A DNA stretch of 64,000 bases from Bdellovibrionales bacterium (GTDB lineage: Bacteria; Bdellovibrionota; Bdellovibrionia; Bdellovibrionales; UBA1609), in the NCBI GenBank assembly GCA_019695175.1, contig JAIBAM010000004.1, positions 45,618 through 109,617 on the forward strand. The letters are read 5' to 3'. Positions 18,422-26,420 of this stretch are shown here, piece after piece. How positions within the stretch are numbered: the stretch's first letter is position 1; each line of letters starts with the position of its first letter. The translations under genes were made by a program, and so were the position numbers. Under the pieces are notes generated by a model that worked only from the letters and a program-made list of their open reading frames with translations, was not told the DNA's origin and made no database searches.

Positions 18422-19132
18422 ATGAATTTAAAAATTATAAACCTCATTCTCAGTTCATTCATGGTGATCGGTTCCATAGCTTTTGCAGATATGGAAAACG
18501 ATATGAACAGTCTGGGTGGTAATCGTGAACTCATTCGAAGGGCCAGGGCTATTAACCCTGACAACAAGGTGCAAATAGTACAAAACCGCACCGTAGATCG
18601 GCATTGGCGAATGGAACTTTCGCTCCTCTCTGGACTTGTAGCTGGTGGAGACCCTTATGTGGACTCCAACCAGTTGGGGGCTAATTTGGATTTTCACATC
18701 AATCCGCGATGGTCTGTGGGAGCCCGTTATTCCTCCACATCCAATCAGCTCAACAGTGAAGGGAAAAGAGTGTTTCAGTCAGCTAATGATGCGAGGGCCT
18801 CAGGACAAGATGTTCCTCGTCCAGCGGTAGATTTTGCTTCTGACACCTATTTGGGGGTGATCAACTGGTATCCCATTTATGGTAAATTAAATTTATTGGA
18901 TTTAGCCATTGCTCAATTTGACATTTACCTTCTTGCAGGGGGTGGTCAAGTAAAACTTAATTCAGGAATGACGTCTACTTGGACGGCCGGGGGTGGGATG
19001 GCTGTATGGTTGAGTCAACACTTATCCACTCGTTTTGAGGCCCGTTATCAAGGTTACAAAGATAGTATTTACTCTGGCTCACGACAGCAGGATCTGACTA
19101 TTTTATCCTTTTCTCTTGGATTTATTTTATGA
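18422..19132 (+). CDS. outer-membrane beta-barrel (myxobacterial OMP type, GltA/GltB-like)
   Basis: AAGGAG precedes the start. The 236-residue product has a signal peptide ending AFAD (residue 23), a short helical plug (MENDMNSLGGNRELIRRARAI) and then about 170 residues of alternating strands. Examples are WRMELSLLSGLVAGGDPY, NLDFHINPRWSVGARYSST, ARYQGYKDS and the final LTILSFSLGFIL. The pattern fits the small barrel family with the outer_membrane_beta-barrel/OMP_myx_plus model that includes GltA and GltB. It is predicted to be the outer-membrane end of the Glt-like complex. The stop overlaps the next start (ATGA). Confidence 0.78.
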   Translation: MNLKIINLILSSFMVIGSIAFADMENDMNSLGGNRELIRRARAINPDNKVQIVQNRTVDRHWRMELSLLSGLVAGGDPYVDSNQLGANLDFHINPRWSVGARYSSTSNQLNSEGKRVFQSANDARASGQDVPRPAVDFASDTYLGVINWYPIYGKLNLLDLAIAQFDIYLLAGGGQVKLNSGMTSTWTAGGGMAVWLSQHLSTRFEARYQGYKDSIYSGSRQQDLTILSFSLGFIL

Positions 19133-20370
19133 TTTTAAACATCAGCCAAATAAAATTAATACATCGTTTTCGTTGGGGAGAAGAACTTAGAAAGCTCAAC
19201 CCTGAGGGATTTCGATCCGTTCAGTCCCCATTATTTTTTCTTGGCTTCATGATGAGCTTAATTTTGGGGTCTTTGACAAGGCCTGCTTTTGCGGAAAATA
19301 AGGCTTCGGTTTTAAATTCAATAGTTTCTGAAAATGCCGTGAAGTCAGCTTTATTTTCACCTTTGAAAATTCAAAGCAAAACAGAGTTAAAAAAATGGCA
19401 AAAAAAAATAACTGCGATGAAAAAATCTCCCTTAAAAATTTGGCAAACTTGGCAGTTATCTTTGCAGGCCATTAAGTGGGACGAGTCTGTTTTGGCAGAG
19501 AATTTATTATTAAAATTGGTTGATGAAACGCAAGACCTTATTGCTAAAGATCGTATTGAGTTAAATTTGGGTCGACTTTTATTTACTAAAAAAGATTTTC
19601 AAGGAGCCATTGATCATTATCAAAAAGTTTCTAAGGGATCAGATTTTTGGTTTGAAGCCTTGGAAGAAGAAGCTTGGAGTTATATTCGGTTGAATCAACC
19701 TGATAAAGCGACCAGTAAGTTGACGACTTTACTTTCACCGGTGTTTCAAAATGCTGTTGGTCCAGAAACCTACTACGCAGCCAATTACAATGCTTTAAAA
19801 ATCTGTGATTACACCACGGTCTTTAAAAATGGCAAATTATTTAAAGAGAGACAACAAGTAAGAATTCGTAGCTTGGAAGCTTTGGCAAAAAGTGGTGTTC
19901 AAGAGTTGTTGCCTCAGGCCTTGGCTGGAATGGTTGTGGGTAAAGCGAGTTATTCTGATTATGGGAAAGAAGCGGCTGTTTTGCCTCGTTTTTTCTGGAG
20001 AGATAGTGAGCTACAAGATATAGCTCACTTAATAAAAAGTAAGACTTTATCTAATAATTCGGAAACAAAAATAAATGAAATTAAAAATTTAGAAAAAAAG
20101 TTTAGTTTAAAAATGCAACAGATGGCGCAGTCGGAGTTGGCGGATTATCGTCGTGTGATTGATAAATTGCAAATTATTGAAGCGGAAGTCATTCAAAGGC
20201 TTTATTTAGATCCTAACTTGAAAGCGAAAAGAACTGAAGAATTGGTTCCACCGCCAACCAACGCTGACGTGCTGACTTTCCCTCATGATGAAGAGCTTTG
20301 GTTGGATGAGATTGATAGTTATCAATCTCGAATTAAACTTTGTCCGCAACTTAAAGAGGTCAGAATATGA
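19129..20370 (+). CDS. TPR-containing exported protein in Glt-like operon (GltC/GltE-like)
   Basis: The start overlaps the barrel gene and the stop overlaps the VWA gene, both by ATGA, so the three are translationally coupled. The 413-residue protein has a long N-region and a hydrophobic segment (about residues 35-52) ending AFAEN. TPR-like hairpins follow (LNLGRLLFTKKDFQGAIDHY, EEEAWSYIRLNQPDKATSKL, at about 145-205), and a C-terminal helical part carries a CX-Cys residue near each end. In Myxococcus, GltC and GltE are periplasmic or lipid-linked TPR proteins adjacent to the barrels, which matches this position. Confidence 0.75.
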   Translation: MILNISQIKLIHRFRWGEELRKLNPEGFRSVQSPLFFLGFMMSLILGSLTRPAFAENKASVLNSIVSENAVKSALFSPLKIQSKTELKKWQKKITAMKKSPLKIWQTWQLSLQAIKWDESVLAENLLLKLVDETQDLIAKDRIELNLGRLLFTKKDFQGAIDHYQKVSKGSDFWFEALEEEAWSYIRLNQPDKATSKLTTLLSPVFQNAVGPETYYAANYNALKICDYTTVFKNGKLFKERQQVRIRSLEALAKSGVQELLPQALAGMVVGKASYSDYGKEAAVLPRFFWRDSELQDIAHLIKSKTLSNNSETKINEIKNLEKKFSLKMQQMAQSELADYRRVIDKLQIIEAEVIQRLYLDPNLKAKRTEELVPPPTNADVLTFPHDEELWLDEIDSYQSRIKLCPQLKEVRI

Positions 20371-21731
20371 GCTCTATAAATAACCTTATAAAGAATCAAC
20401 TTGAGACCTACCGATTCAAAGTCCGGTGGGAGCTATTTTTTTTGTATGCCTTGGCCTCTGTTTTTTTGAGTGCCTGTCAAACAGAAAGCAGTGATTTGGT
20501 AGCTCCACCCCTTAAAGCTGAAAGAACAAAAGCCATTTTAAATGAGGTGACTTTTGATATTAATAATAAAGTCGATATGATTTTTGAAATTGATGATTCT
20601 AACAGTATGGAAAGACATCAGATTAGATTTGCGGAAGGTATGGATCAGTTTGCAACTGTTTTTGCGGAAACAGCACAAATTGATTTTCATATTGGGATCC
20701 TTACCAACTGGGATAACGTAAGGTATGGAGAATATGATCCTAATAGAGATATGGTTTCTTTTGAAAGGGCTGTTGTGAAATCGGATAAACACGATCCTTT
20801 AGGAGTTCTAAGGCCGTTACAAAGTTCAAATGCAACTGCCCTACAAAGTCAGCGTGCAAAAAACTATATTACCAATGAAGCTGATTTTGTTTCAGTGTTA
20901 CGTGATTCATTAAAAGTGGGAGTGAGGACTTATAAAAAATCATCTACTTATGAAGATAGAGTTTCATATCCTGCCAGTGGTTCTGAATTTGAAGATTTTT
21001 TTTCTCCACTCTATGCCTTTTTAAGTCCTTATAGTTACACTCGATCGGGAGGAATGAAAGAAGGGAGTTGGTCAAAATTTGTTGCGAGCGCGAATTCAGA
21101 TTTTTACCGTCCTGAAGCTCAGTTGATGATCACTATCGTCACAGATGGAGACAGCAATTTAAACAGTGCGATTTCTTCACCAAAACTTGTGGAAATTTTA
21201 AGTTCCTTAAATAAACCCATGGAAGACATTACTGTAATTGCTTTAATCATCCAACCTGGCGAAGTGGTGACTTCAGGTTCTGCTGAACAAATATGTAAAC
21301 CTGATTATGGTATGGATGGGAGTAAGGGACCTAAGAATATCCTAGATTTTGTTTCTAGAATGAGGAGATTGGGGGCTCAAACTGAAGTTCTCCCCCTTTG
21401 TGGTGATTATGTCGAACGATTGGCTTCCATTGGTCGATCCGTAAAAGACCGAACGGCTCGTGAAATCCGTATTCAGTTGGGAGCGAATATTCCTGCCCTT
21501 AAAAAAGGTGCGGTTGGGGAAAGCTTGGCTGTGTTTTATGGAGACCAAAAAGTTCCCATGGTTTCTGGTTCTTCAGCAGGATGGTTTTATTCTCCGAGAA
21601 AAAATGAAATTGTGGTTAAGAATTTAATGCAGGTTAAATTTCCTGGTCCTGTAGCCAAGGGTTCTTTGCTACGGGTTGGTTCCTACGAGCGAATTATTGA
21701 CTTGAAAAAAGCAAAAATTATTTATAATTAA
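20367..21731 (+). CDS. von Willebrand factor A domain lipoprotein ending Glt-like operon
   Basis: The product has 454 residues. The signal is FFLYALASVFLSAC, with the lipidated Cys at residue 37. The VWA fold starts at about residue 66. The metal-binding MIDAS motif DxSxS is present as D76-D-S-N-S80, and a second acidic loop appears in TIVTDGDSN. The usual Gly of DxSGS is Asn here. VWA domains bind protein ligands through a metal ion and are found in surface adhesins. Its place as the last coupled gene of the operon suggests a surface- or periplasm-exposed adhesive or adaptor part of the machine, which is not a described core Glt component. Confidence 0.8.
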   Translation: MSSINNLIKNQLETYRFKVRWELFFLYALASVFLSACQTESSDLVAPPLKAERTKAILNEVTFDINNKVDMIFEIDDSNSMERHQIRFAEGMDQFATVFAETAQIDFHIGILTNWDNVRYGEYDPNRDMVSFERAVVKSDKHDPLGVLRPLQSSNATALQSQRAKNYITNEADFVSVLRDSLKVGVRTYKKSSTYEDRVSYPASGSEFEDFFSPLYAFLSPYSYTRSGGMKEGSWSKFVASANSDFYRPEAQLMITIVTDGDSNLNSAISSPKLVEILSSLNKPMEDITVIALIIQPGEVVTSGSAEQICKPDYGMDGSKGPKNILDFVSRMRRLGAQTEVLPLCGDYVERLASIGRSVKDRTAREIRIQLGANIPALKKGAVGESLAVFYGDQKVPMVSGSSAGWFYSPRKNEIVVKNLMQVKFPGPVAKGSLLRVGSYERIIDLKKAKIIYN

Positions 21732-21780
21732 AAAAATTACTAAATAGTAGTTAGTTTTTTTAAATTTTTAGGAAGTTCAA

Positions 21781-22491
21781 ATGTTAAAGCCTTTTTTTTT
21801 ATTATTACTTCAATGCAGTTCCAGTATGTTTTTAAATTCAGCTTTAGCTGAGAGTACTGAAGATACTAAATATTTTTTAAAAAAAGATCAGATGATGGAC
21901 TACTGTATTGATGAAACGAATTTTATTAAAAATTACGTAAGCCGAATGCAAGATCAAATTAAATTAAGTTCGTCCGCTGAAGAACTCTCTAAGCATTTCG
22001 TTGAAATGAATATCCTGTCCCTTGATCAAAGGACTCGGGTTTCTGGTGAAATGAATATCCTGTCCCTTGATCAAAAAACTCGGGTTTCTGGTGAAATGAA
22101 AATCGTCTCCCTTGAAGGCGGGATGCCACAGGTTAGTTATACGATAACTATAATAGTTTATGGTTATCGTTATTCTAAAAAATTTGATTGGACCTATCAG
22201 TTTTCACCCAAATGGGGAATTTGCTTACCTTCAGGAATTGAATTTAGTCAGAGTGTCACTAATAATGATAGGGATAATCCTTTTGCTAAACTTAATGTAA
22301 ATGTAAGCGTTGCCGAGTGTTTAAAAAATGAAAATAGGAATCAAATCATAGACCTGATCCAGTCTAAGACTGCAAATGCAAGTCCTGCATTAAAAAAGGG
22401 TTTAATTAATAATAAAAAAATAAATCTATGGGTGTCAGCCATCTCAATAATGTGCAAAAATCTTATTTCCATCACAGGAAATAAGATTTGA
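21781..22491 (+). CDS. exported protein with internal tandem duplication, unknown
   Basis: TAGGAAG precedes the ATG. The 236-residue product has a signal peptide ending near ALAE (residue 23). Residues 75-104 are two near-identical 15-residue units (EMNILSLDQRTRVSG), and a diverged third begins at 105 (EMKIVSLEGG). The remainder is beta-rich with four cysteines (YCIDE, GICLP, AECLKN, MCKNL), suitable for two disulfides. It starts 49 bases after the VWA gene and may be read from the same transcript, although an AT-rich weak hairpin lies between. No family was recognised. Confidence 0.65.
   Translation: MLKPFFLLLLQCSSSMFLNSALAESTEDTKYFLKKDQMMDYCIDETNFIKNYVSRMQDQIKLSSSAEELSKHFVEMNILSLDQRTRVSGEMNILSLDQKTRVSGEMKIVSLEGGMPQVSYTITIIVYGYRYSKKFDWTYQFSPKWGICLPSGIEFSQSVTNNDRDNPFAKLNVNVSVAECLKNENRNQIIDLIQSKTANASPALKKGLINNKKINLWVSAISIMCKNLISITGNKI
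22003..22116 (+). repeat. 45-base in-frame tandem duplication
   Basis: Unit 1 at 22003-22047 and unit 2 at 22048-22092 differ by only two bases (AGG versus AAA in one codon). A diverged partial third unit occupies 22093-22116. The near identity at DNA level shows the duplication is recent. Confidence 0.9.
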
Positions 22492-22511
22492 ATGAGGGTC
22501 TTAAAATAAGA

Positions 22512-22641
22512 CCAAATACATTCCTATTAAAAATATTTTAGCAACTCCCTGAGCCTCTCTTCGTCAGAGAAACGGATAATGTCATGTAAAGAGGGGGGCG
22601 TTATTTTGGAATGGAATTTTGATTTGGTCCTATGTATTTGG
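22512..22641. repeat. inverted repeat pair in a 180-base intergenic region
   Basis: CCAAATACAT at 22512-22521 is complementary to ATGTATTTGG at 22632-22641, and GACCAAAT at 22510-22517 also matches ATTTGGTC at 22622-22629. The enclosed 110 bases contain C-rich and G-rich runs (CTCCC, GGGGGG) that could pair. The convergent genes on either side suggest a long terminator structure or a small structured RNA. Confidence 0.4.
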
Positions 22642-22671
22642 ATCTAAACAACTGACTTTATACGAATTGTT

Positions 22672-23409
22672 CTATGCAATTTTGCGAATCATTTCCAACT
22701 TTTCTTTTGCTGTTTTTAAGTCACTACGAAGTTGTTTGTTTTCTTTTTGTAGATTTAAGAGGAGAGTTTGCATTGATTTTAGATCTTGAACTAGACTTTT
22801 GTTATCAATATTTTTTAATGAATTTATCTGTTCTTTTACCGTATCGCGAACTTGTTCTTGGTTTACGATGGGTTCAGTAGTTAGGGAGGTCTCCATCTGC
22901 AGACTTTTGGGTTCTGCATTTAAAGTTTTAGCGGTTTGTAAAAGATTTTCTTCAAAACGTTCGTCAATCATTATAGAGCTATCAAACTGTTCCAGTCTGA
23001 GCTCACCATCGTTGACCATTTTTCTGACCGTCTCCACGATTTTTTGTTGTGTGGTAATTACTTCGTTGGGAGAGGGTTTAACCATGTCTTTCTCTAGTTG
23101 AATTTTCCGGCACTCAGTGTTGGGTAAACCGCTGAGCAGACGATTGCTTTGTTCTGGCTGAAGGTTATGAATTGCAATAACAAGTATATTGACCGGAACT
23201 TTAGGAACAATTTCAGCCCAAATATGGGGAGGCCAATTAAATATTTTTTCCGGAGTTAAGAGTTTTTGTCTAAGTGCAGCAGACCAGTTTTGATTTTCGG
23301 TTTCTATAAGGGCTAAAAACTTTTCTCTCTTAGCCGGTGCAAACGATTCTATAAGAGTCAGGAGTTGTAAAAAACCACCGGTCTTTTTGTAACGATCTAA
23401 ATGTGCCAT
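22672..23409 (-). CDS. stand-alone FliG C-terminal-like protein with coiled-coil tail
   Basis: In this 245-residue product, residues 12-140 read like the middle and C-terminal part of the flagellar switch protein FliG: a GFLQLLTLIESFAPAKREKF helix, LLTPEKIFNWPPHIWAEIVPKVPVNILVIAI (compare the 'FEDLLKLDDRSLQKVLREV..LALAL' helices) and then NRLLSGLPNTECRKIQLEKD. It ends with the KIVETVRKMVNDGEL helix that matches FliG 'KIxxIxRxLxxxGEI'. The N-terminal FliG domain is missing, and residues 165-245 form a coiled coil. No signal peptide is present, so it is cytoplasmic. No flagellar gene is nearby. It might attach a non-flagellar motor or adaptor, possibly linked to the Glt-like operon next door. 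Confidence 0.65.
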   Translation of the reverse strand: MAHLDRYKKTGGFLQLLTLIESFAPAKREKFLALIETENQNWSAALRQKLLTPEKIFNWPPHIWAEIVPKVPVNILVIAIHNLQPEQSNRLLSGLPNTECRKIQLEKDMVKPSPNEVITTQQKIVETVRKMVNDGELRLEQFDSSIMIDERFEENLLQTAKTLNAEPKSLQMETSLTTEPIVNQEQVRDTVKEQINSLKNIDNKSLVQDLKSMQTLLLNLQKENKQLRSDLKTAKEKLEMIRKIA

Positions 23410-23615
23410 ATGTTATTGAATATCGGAATAAGGGAGCTTAAGGATTAACAAAATTTAGGTTAAAAAATTTTTATTTGTACTTTTAAAGAGATGTAGGGAT
23501 AGAATTTTAGATGCATTACAAACCAAGGTCGAGGCGGGGGCTTTCGACCCTTACCAGTAACATATAGTGTTTATAAAAATATTTATTAGGTAAGTGTTAA
23601 TAAAAGGAGGGGGAC

Positions 23616-24986
23616 GTGAGGAAATTATTTTCTCTCGTGGTTTTTTGTTTTTCAGCAGTTATATTCGCGGAGGGCTTGCCCGTTCAGGACGGCGATTTTG
23701 GTTGCATTCCCGCGCAAAAAGCGCAGCAGTATGTCAGAGACTTTAATATCAATGTAAGCTCATTCGGCGGCATGGAACTTTGCAATGCCAATGTGGATAC
23801 CAAAAAACTATTTAATGATCTCCAGCTTATTGAAAAAGGTCAATTCTCAGGATCTGAGAAAAATATTTTTATTGGTAACTTTGTGGATTCCAATAATTAT
23901 TATGGTTGGGCGCAAAGGCAAACTGCCGGAGTGAGAAGGGGTCAAGATATTCCGACGGCAACAGCGTACAACTCAAGTGGATATTTTACCATGCAGGATG
24001 GCTGGGCTCGGTTGTCTAGTCTAGGTCGAGTGGGGGTTTTTCTTCATGAAGCAAGACACACTGAAGGGTATTATCACGTGCAATGTGATCAGGGCCCCTA
24101 CAAAAATGTGGCCATGGCTGGATGTGATGAAACACTGAGGGAAGGGGGGTCCCACGGGGTTGAAATGGAATATTATTCTCGAGTGGTTTTGCAAGGGGAA
24201 AACTTTCATCCGGTGTATAAACAAATGGCTCGTTTAATGAATTTGGGAAGAGCTAATTTTGTTTTCAATGAAACAGTGATGAAAAGCCAAGAAATTTTAG
24301 TGGCCAGCGGGGATAAAGAAATTCTATTGATGGATGAGGATGCAAAAATAATCCACACCCCTTTAGCTTACAATAACGGAGGAAGTTTGCATCGCTCCTC
24401 CTTTGGAGTCACTCTCCTAAATGAAACCTCAGCAACGGCAGTGGATTTATATAGTGGGAATTTAGAACCCATTAACGACGAGTATTCTTACTTCAAGCTC
24501 TTGGGAGACGGTCGAATGCCTAAAGTAAGTGATATGGAAGAGTTTGATGTTAACAACAAAAGATATTTATTTGCTTTAACTCAAGATGGAAAACTTTACT
24601 CGTTTGTATTCAGTCAGGGACGATGGTCTTCACCTAGCTCTGTTCCAAATGTAGTCGCACTTGTGACGACATCTCCTCAAGGGCAAGAAGGACTATTTGC
24701 ATTGACAAAAACAAATGAAGTTTATGTGATTGATCCACAAAATATGAGACTTGGGAACCGAGTGGGTACATGGGACCCTCTAGTTGTTAACTATGTAAAG
24801 TGGGGCTCGCAATTGTTATCGGTTCATCAATCGGGTGAAGTCTTAGAGAGTGCATCGGGAAAATCCTATTTGCCGTTGGCCTCTTACAAAGTTCAACAAA
24901 TGGTGCGAGCACCTATCTACGATGCTTTTGGCTATGACAATCATGGCAACAATGCCTTTGGTCTTGTAGAGGTGCAGTATCAATGA
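23616..24986 (+). CDS. exported protein with metzincin-type zinc motif and repeat C-terminus
   Basis: The GTG start has GGAGGGGG a few bases before it. The 456-residue product has a signal peptide ending FAEG (residue 20). Residues 144-154 are HEARHTEGYYH, a full HExxHxxGxxH pattern as in metzincin zinc proteases, preceded by a helix and followed by a Cys-containing loop (CDETLREGGSHGVEMEY). From about residue 220 the sequence has repeated 35-45 residue strands (SGDKEILLMDEDAKI, QDGKLYSFVFSQGRW, TKTNEVYVIDPQNM), like a beta-propeller. I infer an exported metalloprotease-like enzyme with a binding propeller. Activity is not certain. The stop overlaps the next gene by four bases. Confidence 0.7.
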   Translation: MRKLFSLVVFCFSAVIFAEGLPVQDGDFGCIPAQKAQQYVRDFNINVSSFGGMELCNANVDTKKLFNDLQLIEKGQFSGSEKNIFIGNFVDSNNYYGWAQRQTAGVRRGQDIPTATAYNSSGYFTMQDGWARLSSLGRVGVFLHEARHTEGYYHVQCDQGPYKNVAMAGCDETLREGGSHGVEMEYYSRVVLQGENFHPVYKQMARLMNLGRANFVFNETVMKSQEILVASGDKEILLMDEDAKIIHTPLAYNNGGSLHRSSFGVTLLNETSATAVDLYSGNLEPINDEYSYFKLLGDGRMPKVSDMEEFDVNNKRYLFALTQDGKLYSFVFSQGRWSSPSSVPNVVALVTTSPQGQEGLFALTKTNEVYVIDPQNMRLGNRVGTWDPLVVNYVKWGSQLLSVHQSGEVLESASGKSYLPLASYKVQQMVRAPIYDAFGYDNHGNNAFGLVEVQYQ

Positions 24987-25678
24987 GCTTTAAAACAAAA
25001 CGATTTTGGAGACAGCTTACTTTTCTTTTCGTAGTTGTAGGGATGGGCTTTTTATTGATAACGAGCTTGACCACAAGAACAAAATCCAAAAATAAAGTTT
25101 ATGAGGGGGAGCTGGCCCCTTCTAAACTTAAAATGGTGACTAAAAGAGTGACACCTGAGTCCTCTGAAGATTCTCAAAATAAAGATGTCTTACCTCAAGA
25201 TCTCTCGAAGGAGAAAGGGACTGTTAAATCAAGTGATTTGGACTCACCCATGGCTCGATTTGTAAAAATGGAAAGTCTTAGGGTAGGGACCCCTGACGAG
25301 AACCCAAAGCAAAGCTTTAAAAGATTAAAATCTGTGGCTTCAGGTTTAAATAATAATGATGTGGAAAATCTTAAAAATATTTCCTTGGACCGTAAATACA
25401 ATAATGAGCAGAGATTTTTAAGTGTTTACCTTTTAGCTTTGGCTGAAAACCCTCAAGTTGCGGGGGCTCTTATGTCAGTTGCTTTAGATCCCTTGGAAAC
25501 TAAAGACAAAAGTTCCCCCACTTATGCTGAGGAGCTGATGATTCGTACCCAGGCTTTGGAAGGTATAGCTAAGGTCGATCCTCGAGGTCGAAAAAGTCGC
25601 CTGGCGGAGTTTTTAAAAAAGCAAGACAATGCTTTTCTTGCGGAACAAGCCAAGCGATTGATCCGGGAAAAACATTGA
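24983..25678 (+). CDS. membrane-anchored helical-repeat protein, coupled to the metzincin-like gene
   Basis: The ATG overlaps the previous stop (ATGA). The 231-residue product has one N-terminal transmembrane segment (about residues 11-29, LTFLFVVVGMGFLLITSL), a polar linker of about 70 residues and then HEAT-like helices (FLSVYLLALAENPQVAGALMS, RTQALEGIAKVDP). It resembles in layout the product at 448-1341. The coupling to the upstream gene suggests that it helps that exported protein, but no mechanism is visible. Confidence 0.7.
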   Translation: MSFKTKRFWRQLTFLFVVVGMGFLLITSLTTRTKSKNKVYEGELAPSKLKMVTKRVTPESSEDSQNKDVLPQDLSKEKGTVKSSDLDSPMARFVKMESLRVGTPDENPKQSFKRLKSVASGLNNNDVENLKNISLDRKYNNEQRFLSVYLLALAENPQVAGALMSVALDPLETKDKSSPTYAEELMIRTQALEGIAKVDPRGRKSRLAEFLKKQDNAFLAEQAKRLIREKH

Positions 25679-25984
25679 TTTGGAGTTGCTGCAATTTATA
25701 TTGTGGTCTTGAGTTTCAGTAGTCATCAGGTGTTGCACATAACTTAAGTCAGATCAAATCGTGACTACTGCAGATTAATTACTGCGCACTACAGATCAAT
25801 CAAATGACTTTACCTTGTGGGATATTTTTTTATAAAAATTTTTCAGCAAGAATTTAATCCAAAGGTCTAAACTAAAAAAATCTAGACTAAAAATGGATGG
25901 ACTCTTTTGCGCCCACTAATCACACTCAGTGAAGTATCTTCCCTTATTCCTAGGGAAGATCTCAACCAAAGAGAAGGGGAAAAT
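25679..25984. other. 306-base intergenic region with small repeats
   Basis: CAGTAGTCA (25717-25725) and TGACTACTG (25762-25770) form a 9-base inverted repeat. The segments CTGCAGATTAAT and CTACAGATCAAT near 25768-25800 are similar direct repeats, and TCTAAACTAAAAA/TCTAGACTAAAAA near 25866-25892 is another pair. No gene is visible. The promoter of the small exported protein is expected in the right half. Confidence 0.4.
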
Positions 25985-26377
25985 ATGAAAAAGATACTTG
26001 TTTTTGTAAGCATGGTATTGGCCCTGAACCTGATAACAACCTCACAAGTAAATGCAACTACGGGGCTTATTAACGGGACTGTGATCTATGTTGGCTCAAC
26101 ATCCACTGGTTTTCGAGCCCTAATAAAAAAATATGACAATTCTGTTCATATGGTTTTTGTGAACGTAAGCTCTTCATTAACGCAAAGAACTGTTGACCAA
26201 TGCGAGCGTTATTTTTTAACCTCTTTACCTGCTTTGAATTCAAAATATACGGCTTCAAACGTAAGCGTTGGGATTATGGGGACCTATACGACCACTGACA
26301 CATCAGTTCCTGTTGATGGACATAATGCACAAACTCTAAATACCTTCAGCACAGTGAGCAGTTGCGAAGTTTATTAA
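25985..26377 (+). CDS. small exported protein, unknown
   Basis: The start at 25985 is set by AGAAGGGG seven bases upstream and gives a standard signal peptide (MKKILVFVSMVLALNLITTSQVNA). A longer frame back to 25907 adds a leader without support. The mature 106 residues are beta-rich with two cysteines (DQCERYF and the SSCEVY end) that could form one disulfide. It has no known domain. It stands alone with its own terminator, a layout typical of abundant small secreted proteins. Confidence 0.75.
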   Translation: MKKILVFVSMVLALNLITTSQVNATTGLINGTVIYVGSTSTGFRALIKKYDNSVHMVFVNVSSSLTQRTVDQCERYFLTSLPALNSKYTASNVSVGIMGTYTTTDTSVPVDGHNAQTLNTFSTVSSCEVY

Positions 26378-26393
26378 TTTTTTAATAGGGTCC

Positions 26394-26420
26394 GAGGGGC
26401 GTCAGTTGCCCCTCTTTATT
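26394..26420 (+). terminator. Rho-independent terminator
   Basis: GAGGGGC (26394-26400) pairs with GCCCCTC (26408-26414) across the seven-base loop GTCAGTT, and TTTATT follows. It ends transcription of the small exported protein gene. Confidence 0.85.

Noticed and set aside
21732..21780. AT-rich hairpin CTAA...TTAG followed by T-run after the VWA gene
   Set aside because: The stem is only four to five AT pairs, too weak to call a terminator.
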